A stretch of DNA of 35,703 nt from Candidatus Fibrimonadaceae bacterium (GCA_031286305.1 JAITUM010000018.1:1-35703); one strand, 5' to 3'. Numbered from the stretch's first letter, positions 23,353 through 35,338 are shown. Notes: generated from the letters alone by a model not told the origin. Numbers and translations are program-made.

Positions 23353-24216
23353 ATGGCAATGACTCAAGAGGAATACAAGAGTATAACAGCATACGTCTTT
23401 GATATATGCGGAATAGTTTTGGGAGATGACAAACAATACTTGGTTGAGCAACGCTTAACTCCGGTCTTAAGCGAACTTGGTTGCACTAATTTTACGGATT
23501 TAGCTAAAAGACTAAGTTCCGGAGTGACTAACTTTTTAGTTCGCGAAAAGGTATTGAACGCAATGACCACAAATGAAACATCGTTTTTCAGAGACGAGCA
23601 TCCGTATGTGGCATTCAGAGAAAAAATTATGCCGGATATGCTGGAGCGCGTTAAGCAACGCAAGGAACGTCCTTGGCAGCGCAGAGGTCCAAAGGTCTCC
23701 ATGTGGAGCGCGGCTGCGAGCACAGGGCAAGAACCTTACTCCATGGCTATGATTATTAGCGATGTGGTTGCCACAAAAGGCATGGGTTTGGTCACAATGG
23801 AAGATTTCGGCATTTTGGGCACGGATATTTCGTCAAAAGTTTTATCAAAAGCTATGGAAGGCAAATATGGGCCTTTGGATGTGGCTCGCGGTTTAACTCC
23901 TGATATGCGAAACAGATATTTTGTGAAAGAAGACGAATTTTTTGTGGTGAATGATAAAATTCGTAAGCTGGTGGAATTTAAGGCTTTTAACATTCAAGAC
24001 CCTTTTACGCAAATAGGTTCATTTGATGTTATATTTTGTCGCAATATTCTAATATATTTTACGGATGATGCCAAGAAAAAAATTCTGTCTCAATTTTATC
24101 AAATTCTTGCCCCCGGCGGTTATTTGCTTTTAGGTTCGGCAGAGAATATGTATAATTTGAATAATGATTTTGCAACGGAAAGGTATGGAGCTACGACTAT
24201 TTACAGGAAGCATTAA
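23353..24216 (+). CDS. cheR: Chemotaxis protein-glutamate methyltransferase CheR
   Basis: The 287-residue protein has the CheR N-terminal helical domain (LGDDKQYLVEQRLTPVLSEL) and MTTNETSFFRDEHPY. The SAM site is VSMWSAAASTGQEPYSMAM, followed by ILGTDISSKVL, and the intact motif is FDVIFCRNILIYF. It methylates MCP glutamates, opposing CheB encoded just upstream. Unlike the CheR-like protein at 11847, all signature residues are kept, so this is probably the main adaptation enzyme. No C-terminal receptor-binding pentapeptide acceptor is obvious in the two MCPs here. The ATG is preceded by AGGGTAAG. Confidence 0.92.
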   Translation: MAMTQEEYKSITAYVFDICGIVLGDDKQYLVEQRLTPVLSELGCTNFTDLAKRLSSGVTNFLVREKVLNAMTTNETSFFRDEHPYVAFREKIMPDMLERVKQRKERPWQRRGPKVSMWSAAASTGQEPYSMAMIISDVVATKGMGLVTMEDFGILGTDISSKVLSKAMEGKYGPLDVARGLTPDMRNRYFVKEDEFFVVNDKIRKLVEFKAFNIQDPFTQIGSFDVIFCRNILIYFTDDAKKKILSQFYQILAPGGYLLLGSAENMYNLNNDFATERYGATTIYRKH

Positions 24217-26187
<1,971 letters not shown>

Positions 26188-26254
26188 CAGGTCATTTATT
26201 TCGGTTATATACATAGAAACATGACATTTTTTCATAAAAAATTTGAAAAAGGGC

Positions 26255-26308
26255 TTGTTTTTAAACTTTTATTTTCTATATTTACTTCTCAGAATAATAA
26301 AAAAGGGA
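26255..26308 (+). promoter_or_regulatory. Promoter of the FadL-family gene
   Basis: TTGTTT (26255-26260) and TATATT (26277-26282) are spaced by 16 bp and preceded by A/T-rich DNA, fitting a sigma-70-type promoter. AAGGGAAC (26303-26310) is the ribosome binding site for ATG 26317. TTTTTCA and TGAAAAA around 26229-26251 form a 7-bp inverted repeat upstream of the -35 box. Confidence 0.6.
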
Positions 26309-26316
26309 ACTTTCTT

Positions 26317-27672
26317 ATGAAAAAAGCATTATTTGCTATTGTTGCGGCTAGCTCCTTGCTGTTCGCTGAGTCTTATCAGGTTAATACCCTTAGCGCAAAG
26401 CAGTTGGGTATGGCTCACACCGGAGCAGGCATAAAGCTTGGTTCGGAGAGTATGCATTTTAACCCTGGCGGTCTAGGCTTTGTGAATAAAAAGCTGGATA
26501 TTTCTGCCGGCGTAACCTTTATTATGCCAGAAGTGGAATTTCGTGGGGAGAAAGGCCTTGCTACCACTACTCAAATGGGAACGCCGCTCTATGTTTATGC
26601 AGCATCCAGCATAACAGACTGGCTATCTGCAGGTCTAAGCTTCACAAGTCCTTACGGCAACTCTGCCGACTACGGCAAAAACTGGGAAGGCGCAGGTCTT
26701 TTGCAAGACATTTCTTTGCAAGTTTTTGCCTTGCAACCTACTGTTGCTTTTAAATTCGGCGACATAAGCGTTGGTGCAGGTCCGGCTATCTATTTCGGAA
26801 GCTTTGAACAAAGCAAAGCATTGATTGCTCCTGGAGATTTGAATAAGCATCCGCAGCTTGGAGGTACGCCTTATGCAACTAAATACGCAGAAACCAGCGC
26901 TGTGTCTGCAACGTTTTCCGGTGATGCCGACGTAGCTGTGGCTGTCAATGTTGGTGCCATGTATGATGTAATCCCAGATAAGCTTACCCTTGGTGTTGCT
27001 TATCGTTCTGAAGCGCAGGCAAAAGTAGCAAAAGGCGAAACAAAAGTAAACTATGCAGATGAGGCAGATGCTGCTATATTTGCAGCCGGATTGCCCAAGT
27101 TTGAAGACGGTACTTTTTCAGCAGAGCTTCCGTTGCCGGCAAACTTAAATGCCGGTGTTTCTTTTCGCCCAATAGACAAGTTGCTTTTGGCTTTTGATTT
27201 TCAAATGATATTTTGGGGCACTTATAAAGAACTTGCTTTGGATTTTACTGATGATGTTACTATGCCTTTTGTCACTCCCGGAGGAATTATAGATGTTCCT
27301 CTTCCCAAGCCAATCTCAAAGAAAAACTACAAAGATGCTTTTGCTTATCGCTTTGGTGCGCAGTACACTGTTATAGACCAGTTGGATGTGCGTCTTGGTA
27401 TGTATTTTGATGAAACCCCTGTGAAAAGCGAATACCTAACACCGGAATCTCCCAGCACAAATAAACTGGGTTCCACTGTAGGTCTTTCTTTCCGCCCAAT
27501 TCCAGATTTATCCATTGATGCTGCGTTCCTTTACACAAATGGTGGCGGCACTTTTGGCAGAGATGCAAAATCCGGCGAAAAAGTGGATAGCAATGGCAGC
27601 AAAGACGGCCTTAATGGACGCTACGATGTTCAGGCATGGGTACCCTCAATTGGTTTGAGTTATAACTTCTAA
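26317..27672 (+). CDS. OmpP1/FadL/TodX-family outer-membrane transporter
   Basis: The 451-residue protein has a signal peptide (KKALFAIVAASSLLFAES). It then has the FadL-type hatch start (LSAKQLGMAHTGAGI, MHFNPGGLGFVNKKLDISAG) with the conserved NPG/NPA motif. Alternating beta strands follow to an aromatic C-terminus (WVPSIGLSYNF), as expected for a 14-strand barrel assembled by Bam. Family members take up long-chain fatty acids or other hydrophobic compounds; the substrate here is unknown. The ATG at 26317 replaces an in-frame upstream start because AAGGGAAC precedes it and the signal peptide begins there. The stop overlaps the next gene's ATG by one base (TAATG), tying it to a chemoreceptor. 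Confidence 0.88.
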   Translation: MKKALFAIVAASSLLFAESYQVNTLSAKQLGMAHTGAGIKLGSESMHFNPGGLGFVNKKLDISAGVTFIMPEVEFRGEKGLATTTQMGTPLYVYAASSITDWLSAGLSFTSPYGNSADYGKNWEGAGLLQDISLQVFALQPTVAFKFGDISVGAGPAIYFGSFEQSKALIAPGDLNKHPQLGGTPYATKYAETSAVSATFSGDADVAVAVNVGAMYDVIPDKLTLGVAYRSEAQAKVAKGETKVNYADEADAAIFAAGLPKFEDGTFSAELPLPANLNAGVSFRPIDKLLLAFDFQMIFWGTYKELALDFTDDVTMPFVTPGGIIDVPLPKPISKKNYKDAFAYRFGAQYTVIDQLDVRLGMYFDETPVKSEYLTPESPSTNKLGSTVGLSFRPIPDLSIDAAFLYTNGGGTFGRDAKSGEKVDSNGSKDGLNGRYDVQAWVPSIGLSYNF

Positions 27673-29510
27673 TGCAACTTAAACACAAATTACCATTAAT
27701 TTTATTTGTGGGTTATGTGCTTCTAACGGGAGCACTTGTTGCCTATGCATTGTACAGTTCGTATAAAACACGAAGGGTATCTCAATTCGAGGCGGCAAAA
27801 GCCCAAGCTCGGAATTATTCCGAGGAAATAGCAACTTTTATATCAGAAAAAGCAGGCGAACTCAAAAGCTTGAAAAACAGTATGGAAGTTGGAAACAATG
27901 TTAATGTGAATTTTGTGAATGCTGCACGTGCAGACAAACCGTATTTAACGGAGCCGCATGAACTTAATGGAAAAAAAATAATAACCATTAACTACCCATT
28001 TATTATAGATGGAAAATTTGCAGGCATGGCAGGCTTGAATTTGGAACAGGAAACAATTCAAAAAGAACTGCTCAATGGAATGCGAAATGATTCAATGCAT
28101 GCTTATGTGGTTTTTGTGCCGAATAGTAGCTTGCCTGCCGATTTACAAACTGCCATGAACAATGGCGAAGAACGCGTAATTATTCAAAAGAGCAATGTGA
28201 CCGGAGATCTTTCCGTTATGGCTTATGTTCCCTTGCCGGCCAAAGGATTTGATGCACCATGGGCTGTGGGGTACATAGTGTCTGATGATATTTTGCGGAG
28301 CGAAGAATTGGGAGTGAGGTACAGAACTTTAAGCCAGCTTTTATTTATTGATATTTTATGGGGTTTATTTTTGTTATGGTTAATGTCTAGGGTTTTTAGA
28401 CCTTTGACTAACGCGGTAAAATTACTTGGCAAAATGACTGAGGGTGAAGGCGATTTGACCATTCGCTTGGAAGATCGCGGCAAAGATGAGATTGGGCAAA
28501 TGTCAAAGAGTTTGAACAGGTTTATAGAAAAGCTTCACTCAACAATAAAAAGAACCCAAAAAGATTCTAAGAGCCTTCTTGGCACTTCTTCCGCTTTATA
28601 TACTTTGTCTGGCAATTTATCTCATTCCTCGGAAACCTCGCTTGTGCAATCTGAGAGTGCATCTAAGGCTACAGGAACGGCCAGTGAGAATGCAAAGACC
28701 ATAGCCGGTGATGCGCGGCGAACGAGCGCAAATGCAAACGAGCTTGCAAGCACGGCAGAGCAAATGAGCATGAACATGAATTCCGTGGCAAGCGCCGTGG
28801 AAGAACTCAGCGCAAGCTTTGCCGAAATAACCGGAAACACCGATGAATCTCATGCCATAGCAAGCGATGCTACCAAAAAATCCAGCGAAGCCACTAAGGT
28901 TATGAACGAGCTTGGCACTGCCGCTAAGGAGATAGGTCATGTTACAGAGATTATAAAACGGATAGCAGATAAAACAAATTTACTCGCGTTAAATGCCACC
29001 ATTGAGGCAGCGAGCGCAGGTGCTGCAGGCAAAGGTTTTGCTGTTGTTGCCGGCGAAATCAAGGAACTTGCCAACCAGAGTGCGCAAAGTGCAGACGACA
29101 TTGCTCGCCGCATAGATGGTATTCAAGTTGGCACAAACAATGCTGTTGAAGTTATAAGCAGCGTATCTGAAATAATAAACAAAATAAACTCTTCCGTAGA
29201 CGAGATTGCCGGCAGTGTTAGGCAGCAGACCGAGGCCAGCAACGAGATAGCCAATAATGCCGGGCAGGCCAATGCCGGTGCACGCCAGTTGGCTGGTTCC
29301 ATAAGCGAAATTGTTCAAGCAGCGCGGGCTTCTGCACAGAACGCCGAGAGCGTTGCTCAGGGCACAAGAAGCGTTTCGGAGAGCGTTGGCGTTATGTATG
29401 AGGGTGCTAAAAAATCCAATTTAAATTCCGCAGAATTGAATAAAACCGCAGATAAGTTGAAACACATGGCAGAACACTTAGACTCCATTGTGAGCAAATT
29501 CAAAACTTAA
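27672..29510 (+). CDS. Methyl-accepting chemotaxis protein, Cache type
   Basis: The 612-residue chemoreceptor has TM1 (about 8-28), a periplasmic Cache-like sensor (about 30-218; PYLTEPHELNGKKIITINYP then DGKFAGMAGLNLEQE), TM2 (about 221-241), HAMP (about 242-295; [14 protein letters not shown]) and a long coiled-coil signalling domain. The hairpin tip is [34 protein letters not shown]-like (about 432-466). It would control CheA through CheW. It lacks a C-terminal NWETF-type pentapeptide for CheR/CheB tethering. The start overlaps the stop of the FadL-type gene, so a ligand imported or bound at that porin is a possible stimulus, though this is only positional inference. Confidence 0.92.
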   Translation: MQLKHKLPLILFVGYVLLTGALVAYALYSSYKTRRVSQFEAAKAQARNYSEEIATFISEKAGELKSLKNSMEVGNNVNVNFVNAARADKPYLTEPHELNGKKIITINYPFIIDGKFAGMAGLNLEQETIQKELLNGMRNDSMHAYVVFVPNSSLPADLQTAMNNGEERVIIQKSNVTGDLSVMAYVPLPAKGFDAPWAVGYIVSDDILRSEELGVRYRTLSQLLFIDILWGLFLLWLMSRVFRPLTNAVKLLGKMTEGEGDLTIRLEDRGKDEIGQMSKSLNRFIEKLHSTIKRTQKDSKSLLGTSSALYTLSGNLSHSSETSLVQSESASKATGTASENAKTIAGDARRTSANANELASTAEQMSMNMNSVASAVEELSASFAEITGNTDESHAIASDATKKSSEATKVMNELGTAAKEIGHVTEIIKRIADKTNLLALNATIEAASAGAAGKGFAVVAGEIKELANQSAQSADDIARRIDGIQVGTNNAVEVISSVSEIINKINSSVDEIAGSVRQQTEASNEIANNAGQANAGARQLAGSISEIVQAARASAQNAESVAQGTRSVSESVGVMYEGAKKSNLNSAELNKTADKLKHMAEHLDSIVSKFKT

Positions 29511-29522
29511 AGGAGATTAAAT

Positions 29523-31361
29523 ATGCAACTCAAATACAAAATACCCATAATTATGTTTCTGATGTTCTTGTTGCTGGTTGGCTCCTTTGTTGCTTCTGTT
29601 TTGGTTAATTCCTCTGCTGTGCGCAAAGAATCTCAGTTTGAAACGGCAAAAGCCAGCGCTCAAGATTACACCAACAGAGCAAAGGCTTATATATCGGAAA
29701 GATTAACTGAACTCAAGGGTTTGGAAAACAATATATCTATGATGAGCAACTTAGACGAGGAAACCAAAGCAGACAGAACAAAAAAATTATTGCAAAAATT
29801 ATCCAACTCTCCGATTGTTTCCGATGTTTATATAAGACCAAATGCTTCTGCCGGCAGCAAACCGCATTTAACGGAACCTTATGAGCGCGGCGCAAAAAAA
29901 ATGATAAGCCTCACTTACGGCATAACAGGAATGGACTTGGATTTTGATGCTTTGCAAAAAGAGTTGTTCGGTGTTGGTAAAGTTGGTGATTATGCTTTTT
30001 TTGTTCCAAATAGCGGCGAATTCTACCAAGAGCTTAAGAATGATCCGAAAACAGGAGAAACTTTCCTTATGTCTTATATTCCTGCACTGTCTGAGGAATT
30101 TGTTCAGCCTTGGTCAGTTGGTTATGCTATACCGCATCTCGTTTTGCGAGAGGAGGAATTAAAGATAAGAAAAATGGTGCTTGGGGTTCTTGTGACTGCA
30201 TTATCTTCTTGGGCACTCTTTTTATTTTGGTTAATGGGCAGTGTTTTCAAACATTTAACCAATATGATTAAGCTGCTTGGCAAAATGACTGAAGGCGAAG
30301 GTGACTTGACCATTCGCTTGGAAGAAGGTGGCAAAGATGAGATTGGGCAAATATCAAGGGGGTTGAACGGGCTTGTGGAAAAGCTTCATTCAACAATAAA
30401 AAGAACCCAAAAAGATGCCAAGAGCCTTCTTGAGACTTCTTCCGTTCTATATACTCTGTCCAATAATTTATCTCATTCCTCGGAAACCTCGCTTGCACAG
30501 TCTGAAAATGCGTCTAAAGCTACGGAAGCGGCCAGTGAAAATGCAAGAGCCATAGCCGGTGATGCGCGGCGAACGAGCGCAAATGCAAACGAACTCGCAA
30601 GCACGGCAGAGCAAATGAGCATGAATATGAATTCCGTGGCCAGCGCCGTGGAAGAACTCAGTGCAAGTTTTGCCGAGATAACCGGAAACACCGATGAGTC
30701 TCACGACATAGCAAACGATGCTACCAAAAAATCCAGCGAAGCCACTAAGGTTATGAATGAGCTTGGCACTGCCGCTAAGGAGATAGGCCATGTTACGGAG
30801 GTCATAAAACGGATAGCGGATAAAACGAATTTGCTTGCGCTCAATGCCACCATCGAGGCAGCGAGTGCAGGTGCTGCAGGCAAAGGTTTTGCCGTTGTTG
30901 CCGGCGAAATTAAGGAGCTTGCCAACCAGAGTGCGCAAAGCGCCGACGATATAGCCCACCGCATAGAGAGCATTCAGAGCGGCACAAGCAATGCAGTGAC
31001 GGTTATAAACAATGTGTCTGAGATAATAAGCAAAATAAACTCTTCCATATCTGAGATTGCCGGTAGCGTTAGGCAGCAGACCGAGGCCAGCAACGAGATA
31101 GCCAATAATGCCGGGCAGGCCAATGCCGGCGCGCGCCAGTTGGTTGGTTCCATAAGCGAAATTGTTCAAGCGGCACGAGCCTCTGCACAAAACGCCGAAA
31201 GCGTTGCTCAGGGCACAAAAAGTGTTTCGGAGAGCGTTGGCGTTATGTATGAGGGTGCTAAAAAATCCAACTCCGATTCCGCAGAATTAAACGAAACCGC
31301 AGACAAGCTAAAACACATGGCAGAACACTTAGATTCAATTGTAAGCAAATTCAAGACCTAA
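29523..31361 (+). CDS. Methyl-accepting chemotaxis protein, tandem paralogue
   Basis: The 612-residue protein is a duplicate of the preceding MCP. Signalling domains from about residue 245 onward are nearly identical; one 62-bp stretch (31068-31129) equals 29217-29278 exactly. Sensor regions share only framework words (SQFE-AKA, HLTEPYE vs YLTEPHE). In this copy the Cache strand pair after LTEPYE is shortened ([17 protein letters not shown]), losing the PFIIDGKFAG segment of its neighbour, while an insert ([17 protein letters not shown]) lengthens the first helix region. AAGGAG lies 7 nt before the ATG. The pair probably senses different ligands with the same output. Confidence 0.92.
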   Translation: MQLKYKIPIIMFLMFLLLVGSFVASVLVNSSAVRKESQFETAKASAQDYTNRAKAYISERLTELKGLENNISMMSNLDEETKADRTKKLLQKLSNSPIVSDVYIRPNASAGSKPHLTEPYERGAKKMISLTYGITGMDLDFDALQKELFGVGKVGDYAFFVPNSGEFYQELKNDPKTGETFLMSYIPALSEEFVQPWSVGYAIPHLVLREEELKIRKMVLGVLVTALSSWALFLFWLMGSVFKHLTNMIKLLGKMTEGEGDLTIRLEEGGKDEIGQISRGLNGLVEKLHSTIKRTQKDAKSLLETSSVLYTLSNNLSHSSETSLAQSENASKATEAASENARAIAGDARRTSANANELASTAEQMSMNMNSVASAVEELSASFAEITGNTDESHDIANDATKKSSEATKVMNELGTAAKEIGHVTEVIKRIADKTNLLALNATIEAASAGAAGKGFAVVAGEIKELANQSAQSADDIAHRIESIQSGTSNAVTVINNVSEIISKINSSISEIAGSVRQQTEASNEIANNAGQANAGARQLVGSISEIVQAARASAQNAESVAQGTKSVSESVGVMYEGAKKSNSDSAELNETADKLKHMAEHLDSIVSKFKT

Positions 31362-31364
31362 GGG

Positions 31365-31388
31365 ACGTTGGATTACTCAATGTTTACC
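31365..31388. repeat. 24-bp intergenic repeat after MCP gene
   Basis: The sequence ACGTTGGATTACTCAATGTT and its next four bases lie immediately after the MCP stop codon. They recur with a one-base shift at 35236-35259 immediately after the sdhB stop. Part of it (TACTCAATGT) is present in reverse complement in the pilM promoter (12927-12936). Confidence 0.7.
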
Positions 31389-31393
31389 AATGT

Positions 31394-31437
31394 TTTTTGC
31401 ATTGCCTATACCCTATACCCCATACCCTATACCCTCC
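31394..31437. repeat. C-rich intergenic repeat upstream of sdhC
   Basis: It begins with the same 20-mer (TTTTTGCATTGCCTATACCC) as 22085-22104 and continues with CCCTATA and CCCCATA units to 31437. It belongs to the same repeat family as the tract before cheB and sits in the same position relative to a promoter. Confidence 0.85.
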
Positions 31438-31446
31438 TAAGGTGAA

Positions 31447-31500
31447 TCGCCAAAGGCGAGTAATCATTAATTACTATATTACCACTAACATTTTTAGGAG
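31447..31500 (+). promoter_or_regulatory. sdhC promoter with inverted repeats and RBS
   Basis: TCGCC-AAA-GGCGA (31447-31459) is a small perfect palindrome. AGTAAT (31459-31464) and ATTACT (31470-31475) form a second one ending on the -10 box TATATT (31475-31480). TTTTTAGGAG (31491-31500) is the ribosome binding site 9 nt before ATG 31510. The layout mirrors that upstream of cheB. Confidence 0.6.
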
Positions 31501-31509
31501 ATTTTGCAA

Positions 31510-32541
31510 ATGAAATGGCTTTTGACCTATATTACTTCTTCCATAGGCAAGAAGCAGGTTATGGGCGCTGCCGGGCTTTTGTTGGTTCTTTTTGTGCTGG
31601 GGCACATGGTTGGCAACTTGCAGCTGGTGCTCCCGTTTCCTCCAGACCCTTTAGAAGCCCAAGCTGCGTATAACGCGTATTCCAACCTTTTGACTAAGTT
31701 CAAACCAGCCCTGTACTATGCCACCATAGCAGGCTTGGCGGTGATTTTCATGGTCCATATGTATTTTGCAGTTGCACTCAAACTGCAGAATCTTAAGGCA
31801 CGTGGCACCGCTCGCTATGCTGTTGAGGCTCGAAAAGGCAAAAAACAATTCCCAACCTTCACAATGATTTGGTCGGGGCTTGCAATAGCAGCCTTTATTA
31901 TATGGCACATCCTCACCGTTCGCAACGGAGCATACTATTATTATATAAACCCTGAGGTAGCAGATGGCGCAGTTGTCCGCGATATGTGGCTAACCACCGT
32001 TGAAGTTTTGGGGAACCCGATATCTACCGTGTTCTACATGATTGTTGTAGTTGTGCTGGGCTTCCATACGTGGCATGCCATTTCGAGCGCGTTCCAAACA
32101 ATGGGCATAAACCACCAGAAATGGACCCCTATCATAGACATGATGGGCATTGCTTATTGCGTTGTGGTTGCTGTGGGTTACGGAGCAACAGCAGCAGGCT
32201 CTTATGCGGTTGTGAACTTTGATGAAAAAACAATAGCGGTGATTGAGCAGGTTAAAAATCCTTCTTATCAAAAAGCCTTGGAGGCTTTGTCTAAAAGACC
32301 TCTTGAAGAACAAAAGATGGCAGCCAAGCTCATTGCGAAAAATCCCGAGAGAGCAAAGTTCATTGTTGAAAGGGAAGGCTTGCACCGCCCATCCTTTGAA
32401 AAAGGAAATTTTCATGATAAAAGAAAGAAATTCCATAAAAAAGGTGGGCATCAAAGACCTGTGAAGCAGCAAGAGCCGGCAAGGAATCTTGAAGAAAATG
32501 CAGAACAGTTGGAAATAGAAACAGAAGGAGGTGAGGAATGA
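31510..32541 (+). CDS. sdhC: Succinate dehydrogenase/fumarate reductase cytochrome b subunit with C-terminal extension
   Basis: The 343-residue membrane protein matches the b558 family of Bacteroidetes and Fibrobacter. It has five membrane helices within about 1-235 ([97 protein letters not shown]). His residues in GHMVGN, MVHMY, IWHIL and FHTWH are suited to binding two hemes. It anchors SdhA and SdhB and exchanges electrons with quinone. The family is usually about 220-230 residues; here about 100 extra residues, highly charged and Lys/Glu-rich ([16 protein letters not shown]), follow. ATG 31510 is chosen over TTG 31504 by RBS spacing. It overlaps sdhA by 4 bp. Confidence 0.88.
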   Translation: MKWLLTYITSSIGKKQVMGAAGLLLVLFVLGHMVGNLQLVLPFPPDPLEAQAAYNAYSNLLTKFKPALYYATIAGLAVIFMVHMYFAVALKLQNLKARGTARYAVEARKGKKQFPTFTMIWSGLAIAAFIIWHILTVRNGAYYYYINPEVADGAVVRDMWLTTVEVLGNPISTVFYMIVVVVLGFHTWHAISSAFQTMGINHQKWTPIIDMMGIAYCVVVAVGYGATAAGSYAVVNFDEKTIAVIEQVKNPSYQKALEALSKRPLEEQKMAAKLIAKNPERAKFIVEREGLHRPSFEKGNFHDKRKKFHKKGGHQRPVKQQEPARNLEENAEQLEIETEGGEE

Positions 32542-34451
32542 AATTAGAATCCAATATTCCGGGCGGTCCCATTGCAGAAAAATGGACTCGCCACAAATTT
32601 GAGCTTAAATTGGTGAATCCCGCCAATAAACGAAAATTTACAGTTATAGTGGTTGGAACAGGTTTGGCTGGAGCTTCTGCTGCCGCCTCTCTTGGCGAAC
32701 TCGGTTACAATGTAAAAGCGTTTTGCATTCAAGACAGCCCGCGCCGCGCGCATTCCATTGCAGCTCAGGGCGGCACAAATGCAGCTCACAACTATCCAAA
32801 CGATGGCGACTCGGTTTACCGTCTCTTTTACGATACCGTTAAAGGCGGAGATTTCCGTGCTCGCGAAGCAAATGTGCATCGCTTGGCAGAATGTTCGAAC
32901 TTGATCATTGACCATTGCGTTGGGCAAGGTGTTCCCTTTGGTCGTGAATATGGCGGCTTGCTTGATAACCGTTCATTCGGCGGTGCGCAGGTTTCCAGAA
33001 CTTTTTACGCACGTGGGCAAACAGGGCAGCAGCTCTTGCTCGGTGCATACCAATCCATGATGCGGCAGGTTGCAAAAGGCACGGTGAAAATGTTCCCGCG
33101 CCGCGAAATGTTGGACTTGGTTTTGGTGGACGGCAAAGCCAGAGGCATTGTGGTTCGCAATTTGATTAGCGGAGAGCTTGAGTGCCACGAAGCAGACGCA
33201 GTTTGCCTTGCAACAGGCGGTTATGGAAATGTGTTCTACCTTTCCACAAACGCAAAGGGCAGCAATGTGAGCGCAATATGGCGCGCGCATAAAAAAGGTG
33301 CCTTGTTTGCAAATCCATGCTATACGCAAATTCACCCCACTTGCATTCCGGTAACGGGTGACCACCAAAGCAAGCTCACGCTTATGTCAGAGTCTTTGCG
33401 CAACGATGGTCGCGTATGGGTTCCTCGCAATGCCGATGATCCCCGCAAGCCAAGCGATATACCGGAAGCAGAACGTTATTATTTCTTGGAAGAAAAATAT
33501 CCCAGCTTTGGAAACCTTGTGCCTCGCGATGTTGCAAGCCGCAATGCAAAAATGGTTTGCGACGAAGGTTTGGGCGTTGGCGGTTCCAAGCGTGCGGTTT
33601 TCTTAGACTTTGCAGATGCCATCAAACGCTTGGGCGAAAATGGGGTCAGCGCAAGATATGGAAACCTCTTTCAGATGTACGAAAAAATCACAGACGAAAA
33701 CCCCTACAAAACCCCGATGCGAATTTACCCTGCTTCTCATTACACAATGGGCGGCTTGTGGGTAGATTATAACCTTATGAGCACAATCCCCGGTTGCTTT
33801 GTTTTGGGCGAAGCGAACTTCTCCGATCACGGTGCAAACCGTTTGGGAGCATCCGCTCTTATGCAGGGTCTTGCAGACGGATACTTTGTAATTCCATATA
33901 CCATTGGCGGTTATTTTGCAAGCTCAAAGCTGGACAAAGTAAATTCGAGCCAGGCTGAATTTGTGGATGCGGCAAAAAGTTCAAAAGCACAGATTGACCG
34001 CTTGCTTTCCATTAACGGCAAAAAAACGGTTACCGAGTTTCACAGAGAGCTTGGGCATGTTATGTGGGACAATGTTGGTATGGGTCGCAACAAAACCGGT
34101 CTTGAAAAGGCAATTTCCGAAGTTCCCGCTTTGCGCGATGAATTCTGGAAAAATGTCAAGGTTCCGGGCGATAACGCTTCCTTTAACCAAAATTTGGAAA
34201 GTGCAATGCGCCTTGCCGATCTTTTGGAGTTTGGCGAGCTTTTGGCAAGAGATGCTCTTTACAGAGAGGAGTCTTGCGGCGGACATTTCCGAGAGGAACA
34301 TCAAACTCCGGAAGGCGAAGCGATGCGCGACGATGAAAAGTTCTGCCACGTTGCCGCTTGGGAATGGAAGGGCGATAATAAAAAGCATGATCTTAGCAAA
34401 GAAGATTTAAAATTTGAGTATGCACACCTTATGACAAGGAGTTACAAATGA
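32538..34451 (+). CDS. sdhA: Succinate dehydrogenase/fumarate reductase flavoprotein subunit
   Basis: The 637-residue catalytic subunit has an N-terminal FAD-binding loop ([20 protein letters not shown]). His72 in [15 protein letters not shown] is the expected site of covalent FAD attachment. Active-site motifs are [27 protein letters not shown] and [20 protein letters not shown]. It interconverts succinate and fumarate; in fermenting Fibrobacter-type bacteria the complex runs mainly as fumarate reductase to make succinate, although direction cannot be read from sequence. GAGGTGAGG precedes the ATG. It overlaps sdhC and sdhB by 4 bp each, so the three are one translationally coupled unit. Confidence 0.95.
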   Translation: MKLESNIPGGPIAEKWTRHKFELKLVNPANKRKFTVIVVGTGLAGASAAASLGELGYNVKAFCIQDSPRRAHSIAAQGGTNAAHNYPNDGDSVYRLFYDTVKGGDFRAREANVHRLAECSNLIIDHCVGQGVPFGREYGGLLDNRSFGGAQVSRTFYARGQTGQQLLLGAYQSMMRQVAKGTVKMFPRREMLDLVLVDGKARGIVVRNLISGELECHEADAVCLATGGYGNVFYLSTNAKGSNVSAIWRAHKKGALFANPCYTQIHPTCIPVTGDHQSKLTLMSESLRNDGRVWVPRNADDPRKPSDIPEAERYYFLEEKYPSFGNLVPRDVASRNAKMVCDEGLGVGGSKRAVFLDFADAIKRLGENGVSARYGNLFQMYEKITDENPYKTPMRIYPASHYTMGGLWVDYNLMSTIPGCFVLGEANFSDHGANRLGASALMQGLADGYFVIPYTIGGYFASSKLDKVNSSQAEFVDAAKSSKAQIDRLLSINGKKTVTEFHRELGHVMWDNVGMGRNKTGLEKAISEVPALRDEFWKNVKVPGDNASFNQNLESAMRLADLLEFGELLARDALYREESCGGHFREEHQTPEGEAMRDDEKFCHVAAWEWKGDNKKHDLSKEDLKFEYAHLMTRSYK

Positions 34452-35230
34452 GCGGGAATATGAACTTAACCATAAAAGTGTGGCGGCAAAAAAACATCCA
34501 GTCAAGAGGCGTGTTTGAAACTGTCAAATTGTCAGACATTTCTCCGGACATGTCTTTTTTGGAAATGCTGGACGTTATGAACGAGCAGCTTATGAGGGAA
34601 AACAAAGAAGCTTTTGCTTTTGATCATGATTGTCGCGAAGGAATTTGCGGAATGTGCTCGTTGGTTATCAACGGTTTGCCGCACGGGCCAGACAATTTGA
34701 TTACTGTTTGCCAGCTTCATATGCGCAAATTCAAAGACGGCGATACCATAGTTGTGGAGCCTTGGCGTGCTGCTGCTTTCCCCGTTATTAGGGATTGCGC
34801 TGTTGACAGAAGCGCTTTTGACCGCATTATACAAGCGGGCGGTTTTGTTAGCATTAGCACAGGCAATGCGCCTCCGGCAAACACGGTTTTGGTTCCCAAA
34901 GCGGATTCCGAGCGTGCCTTTGATGCTGCTGCCTGCATAGGTTGCGGAGCCTGCGTTGCGTCTTGCAAAAATGCTTCTGCCATGTTGTTTGTTGCTGCCA
35001 AGGTTAGCCATCTCTCATATTTGCCGCAGGGTAAGCCTGAAAAGCAAAAGAGAGTTTTGTCTATGGTTGAGCAGATGGACAAGGAAGGTTTTGGAAACTG
35101 CACAAATCTTTATGAGTGTGAAGCTTCTTGCCCCAAGGGAATTTCCGTTGAGTTCATCGCAAAAATGAACCGCGAATACCTGTGTTCATCAGCACTTTAT
35201 GCGGAAAGAGTTTATTCGACAGAAGGGTAA
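34448..35230 (+). CDS. sdhB: Succinate dehydrogenase/fumarate reductase iron-sulfur subunit
   Basis: The 260-residue subunit carries three clusters. The [2Fe-2S] cluster is bound by Cys62, Cys67, Cys70 and Cys88 (CREGICGMC...ITVC). The ferredoxin-like C-terminal half holds Cys163, Cys166, Cys169 and Cys173 ([11 protein letters not shown]) and Cys218, Cys224 and Cys228 ([15 protein letters not shown]), for [4Fe-4S] and [3Fe-4S] centres. Electrons pass between FAD in SdhA and the heme/quinone sites in SdhC. The length and motif set match the non-proteobacterial b558-type enzymes. It ends the operon and is followed by intergenic repeats. Confidence 0.95.
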   Translation: MSGNMNLTIKVWRQKNIQSRGVFETVKLSDISPDMSFLEMLDVMNEQLMRENKEAFAFDHDCREGICGMCSLVINGLPHGPDNLITVCQLHMRKFKDGDTIVVEPWRAAAFPVIRDCAVDRSAFDRIIQAGGFVSISTGNAPPANTVLVPKADSERAFDAAACIGCGACVASCKNASAMLFVAAKVSHLSYLPQGKPEKQKRVLSMVEQMDKEGFGNCTNLYECEASCPKGISVEFIAKMNREYLCSSALYAERVYSTEG

Positions 35231-35235
35231 ATTCT

Positions 35236-35317
35236 ACGTTGATTAACTCAATGTTTACCCGCGCTTCGCATGGTTCACCAGCGAAATGCAAAGCAGGAAG
35301 GGTATGGGGTATGGGGG
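35236..35317. repeat. Intergenic repeat block after sdhB, C-rich tract inverted
   Basis: 35236-35259 is the 24-bp repeat also found after the second MCP gene. Farther on, GGGTATGGGGTATGGGGG (35300-35317) is the CCCCATA tract in the opposite orientation to those before cheB and sdhC, here pointing away from the minus-strand gene at the right edge. No TATATT box is seen with this copy. Confidence 0.7.
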
Positions 35318-35338
35318 TTTTATCCCTAATCCCGTTAC

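Noticed and set aside
30468-31190. 240-codon minus-strand frame under the second MCP, with a similar one under the first
   Set aside because: Both MCP signalling domains are alike, so their antisense frames are alike too. The apparent conservation comes from the sense strand.
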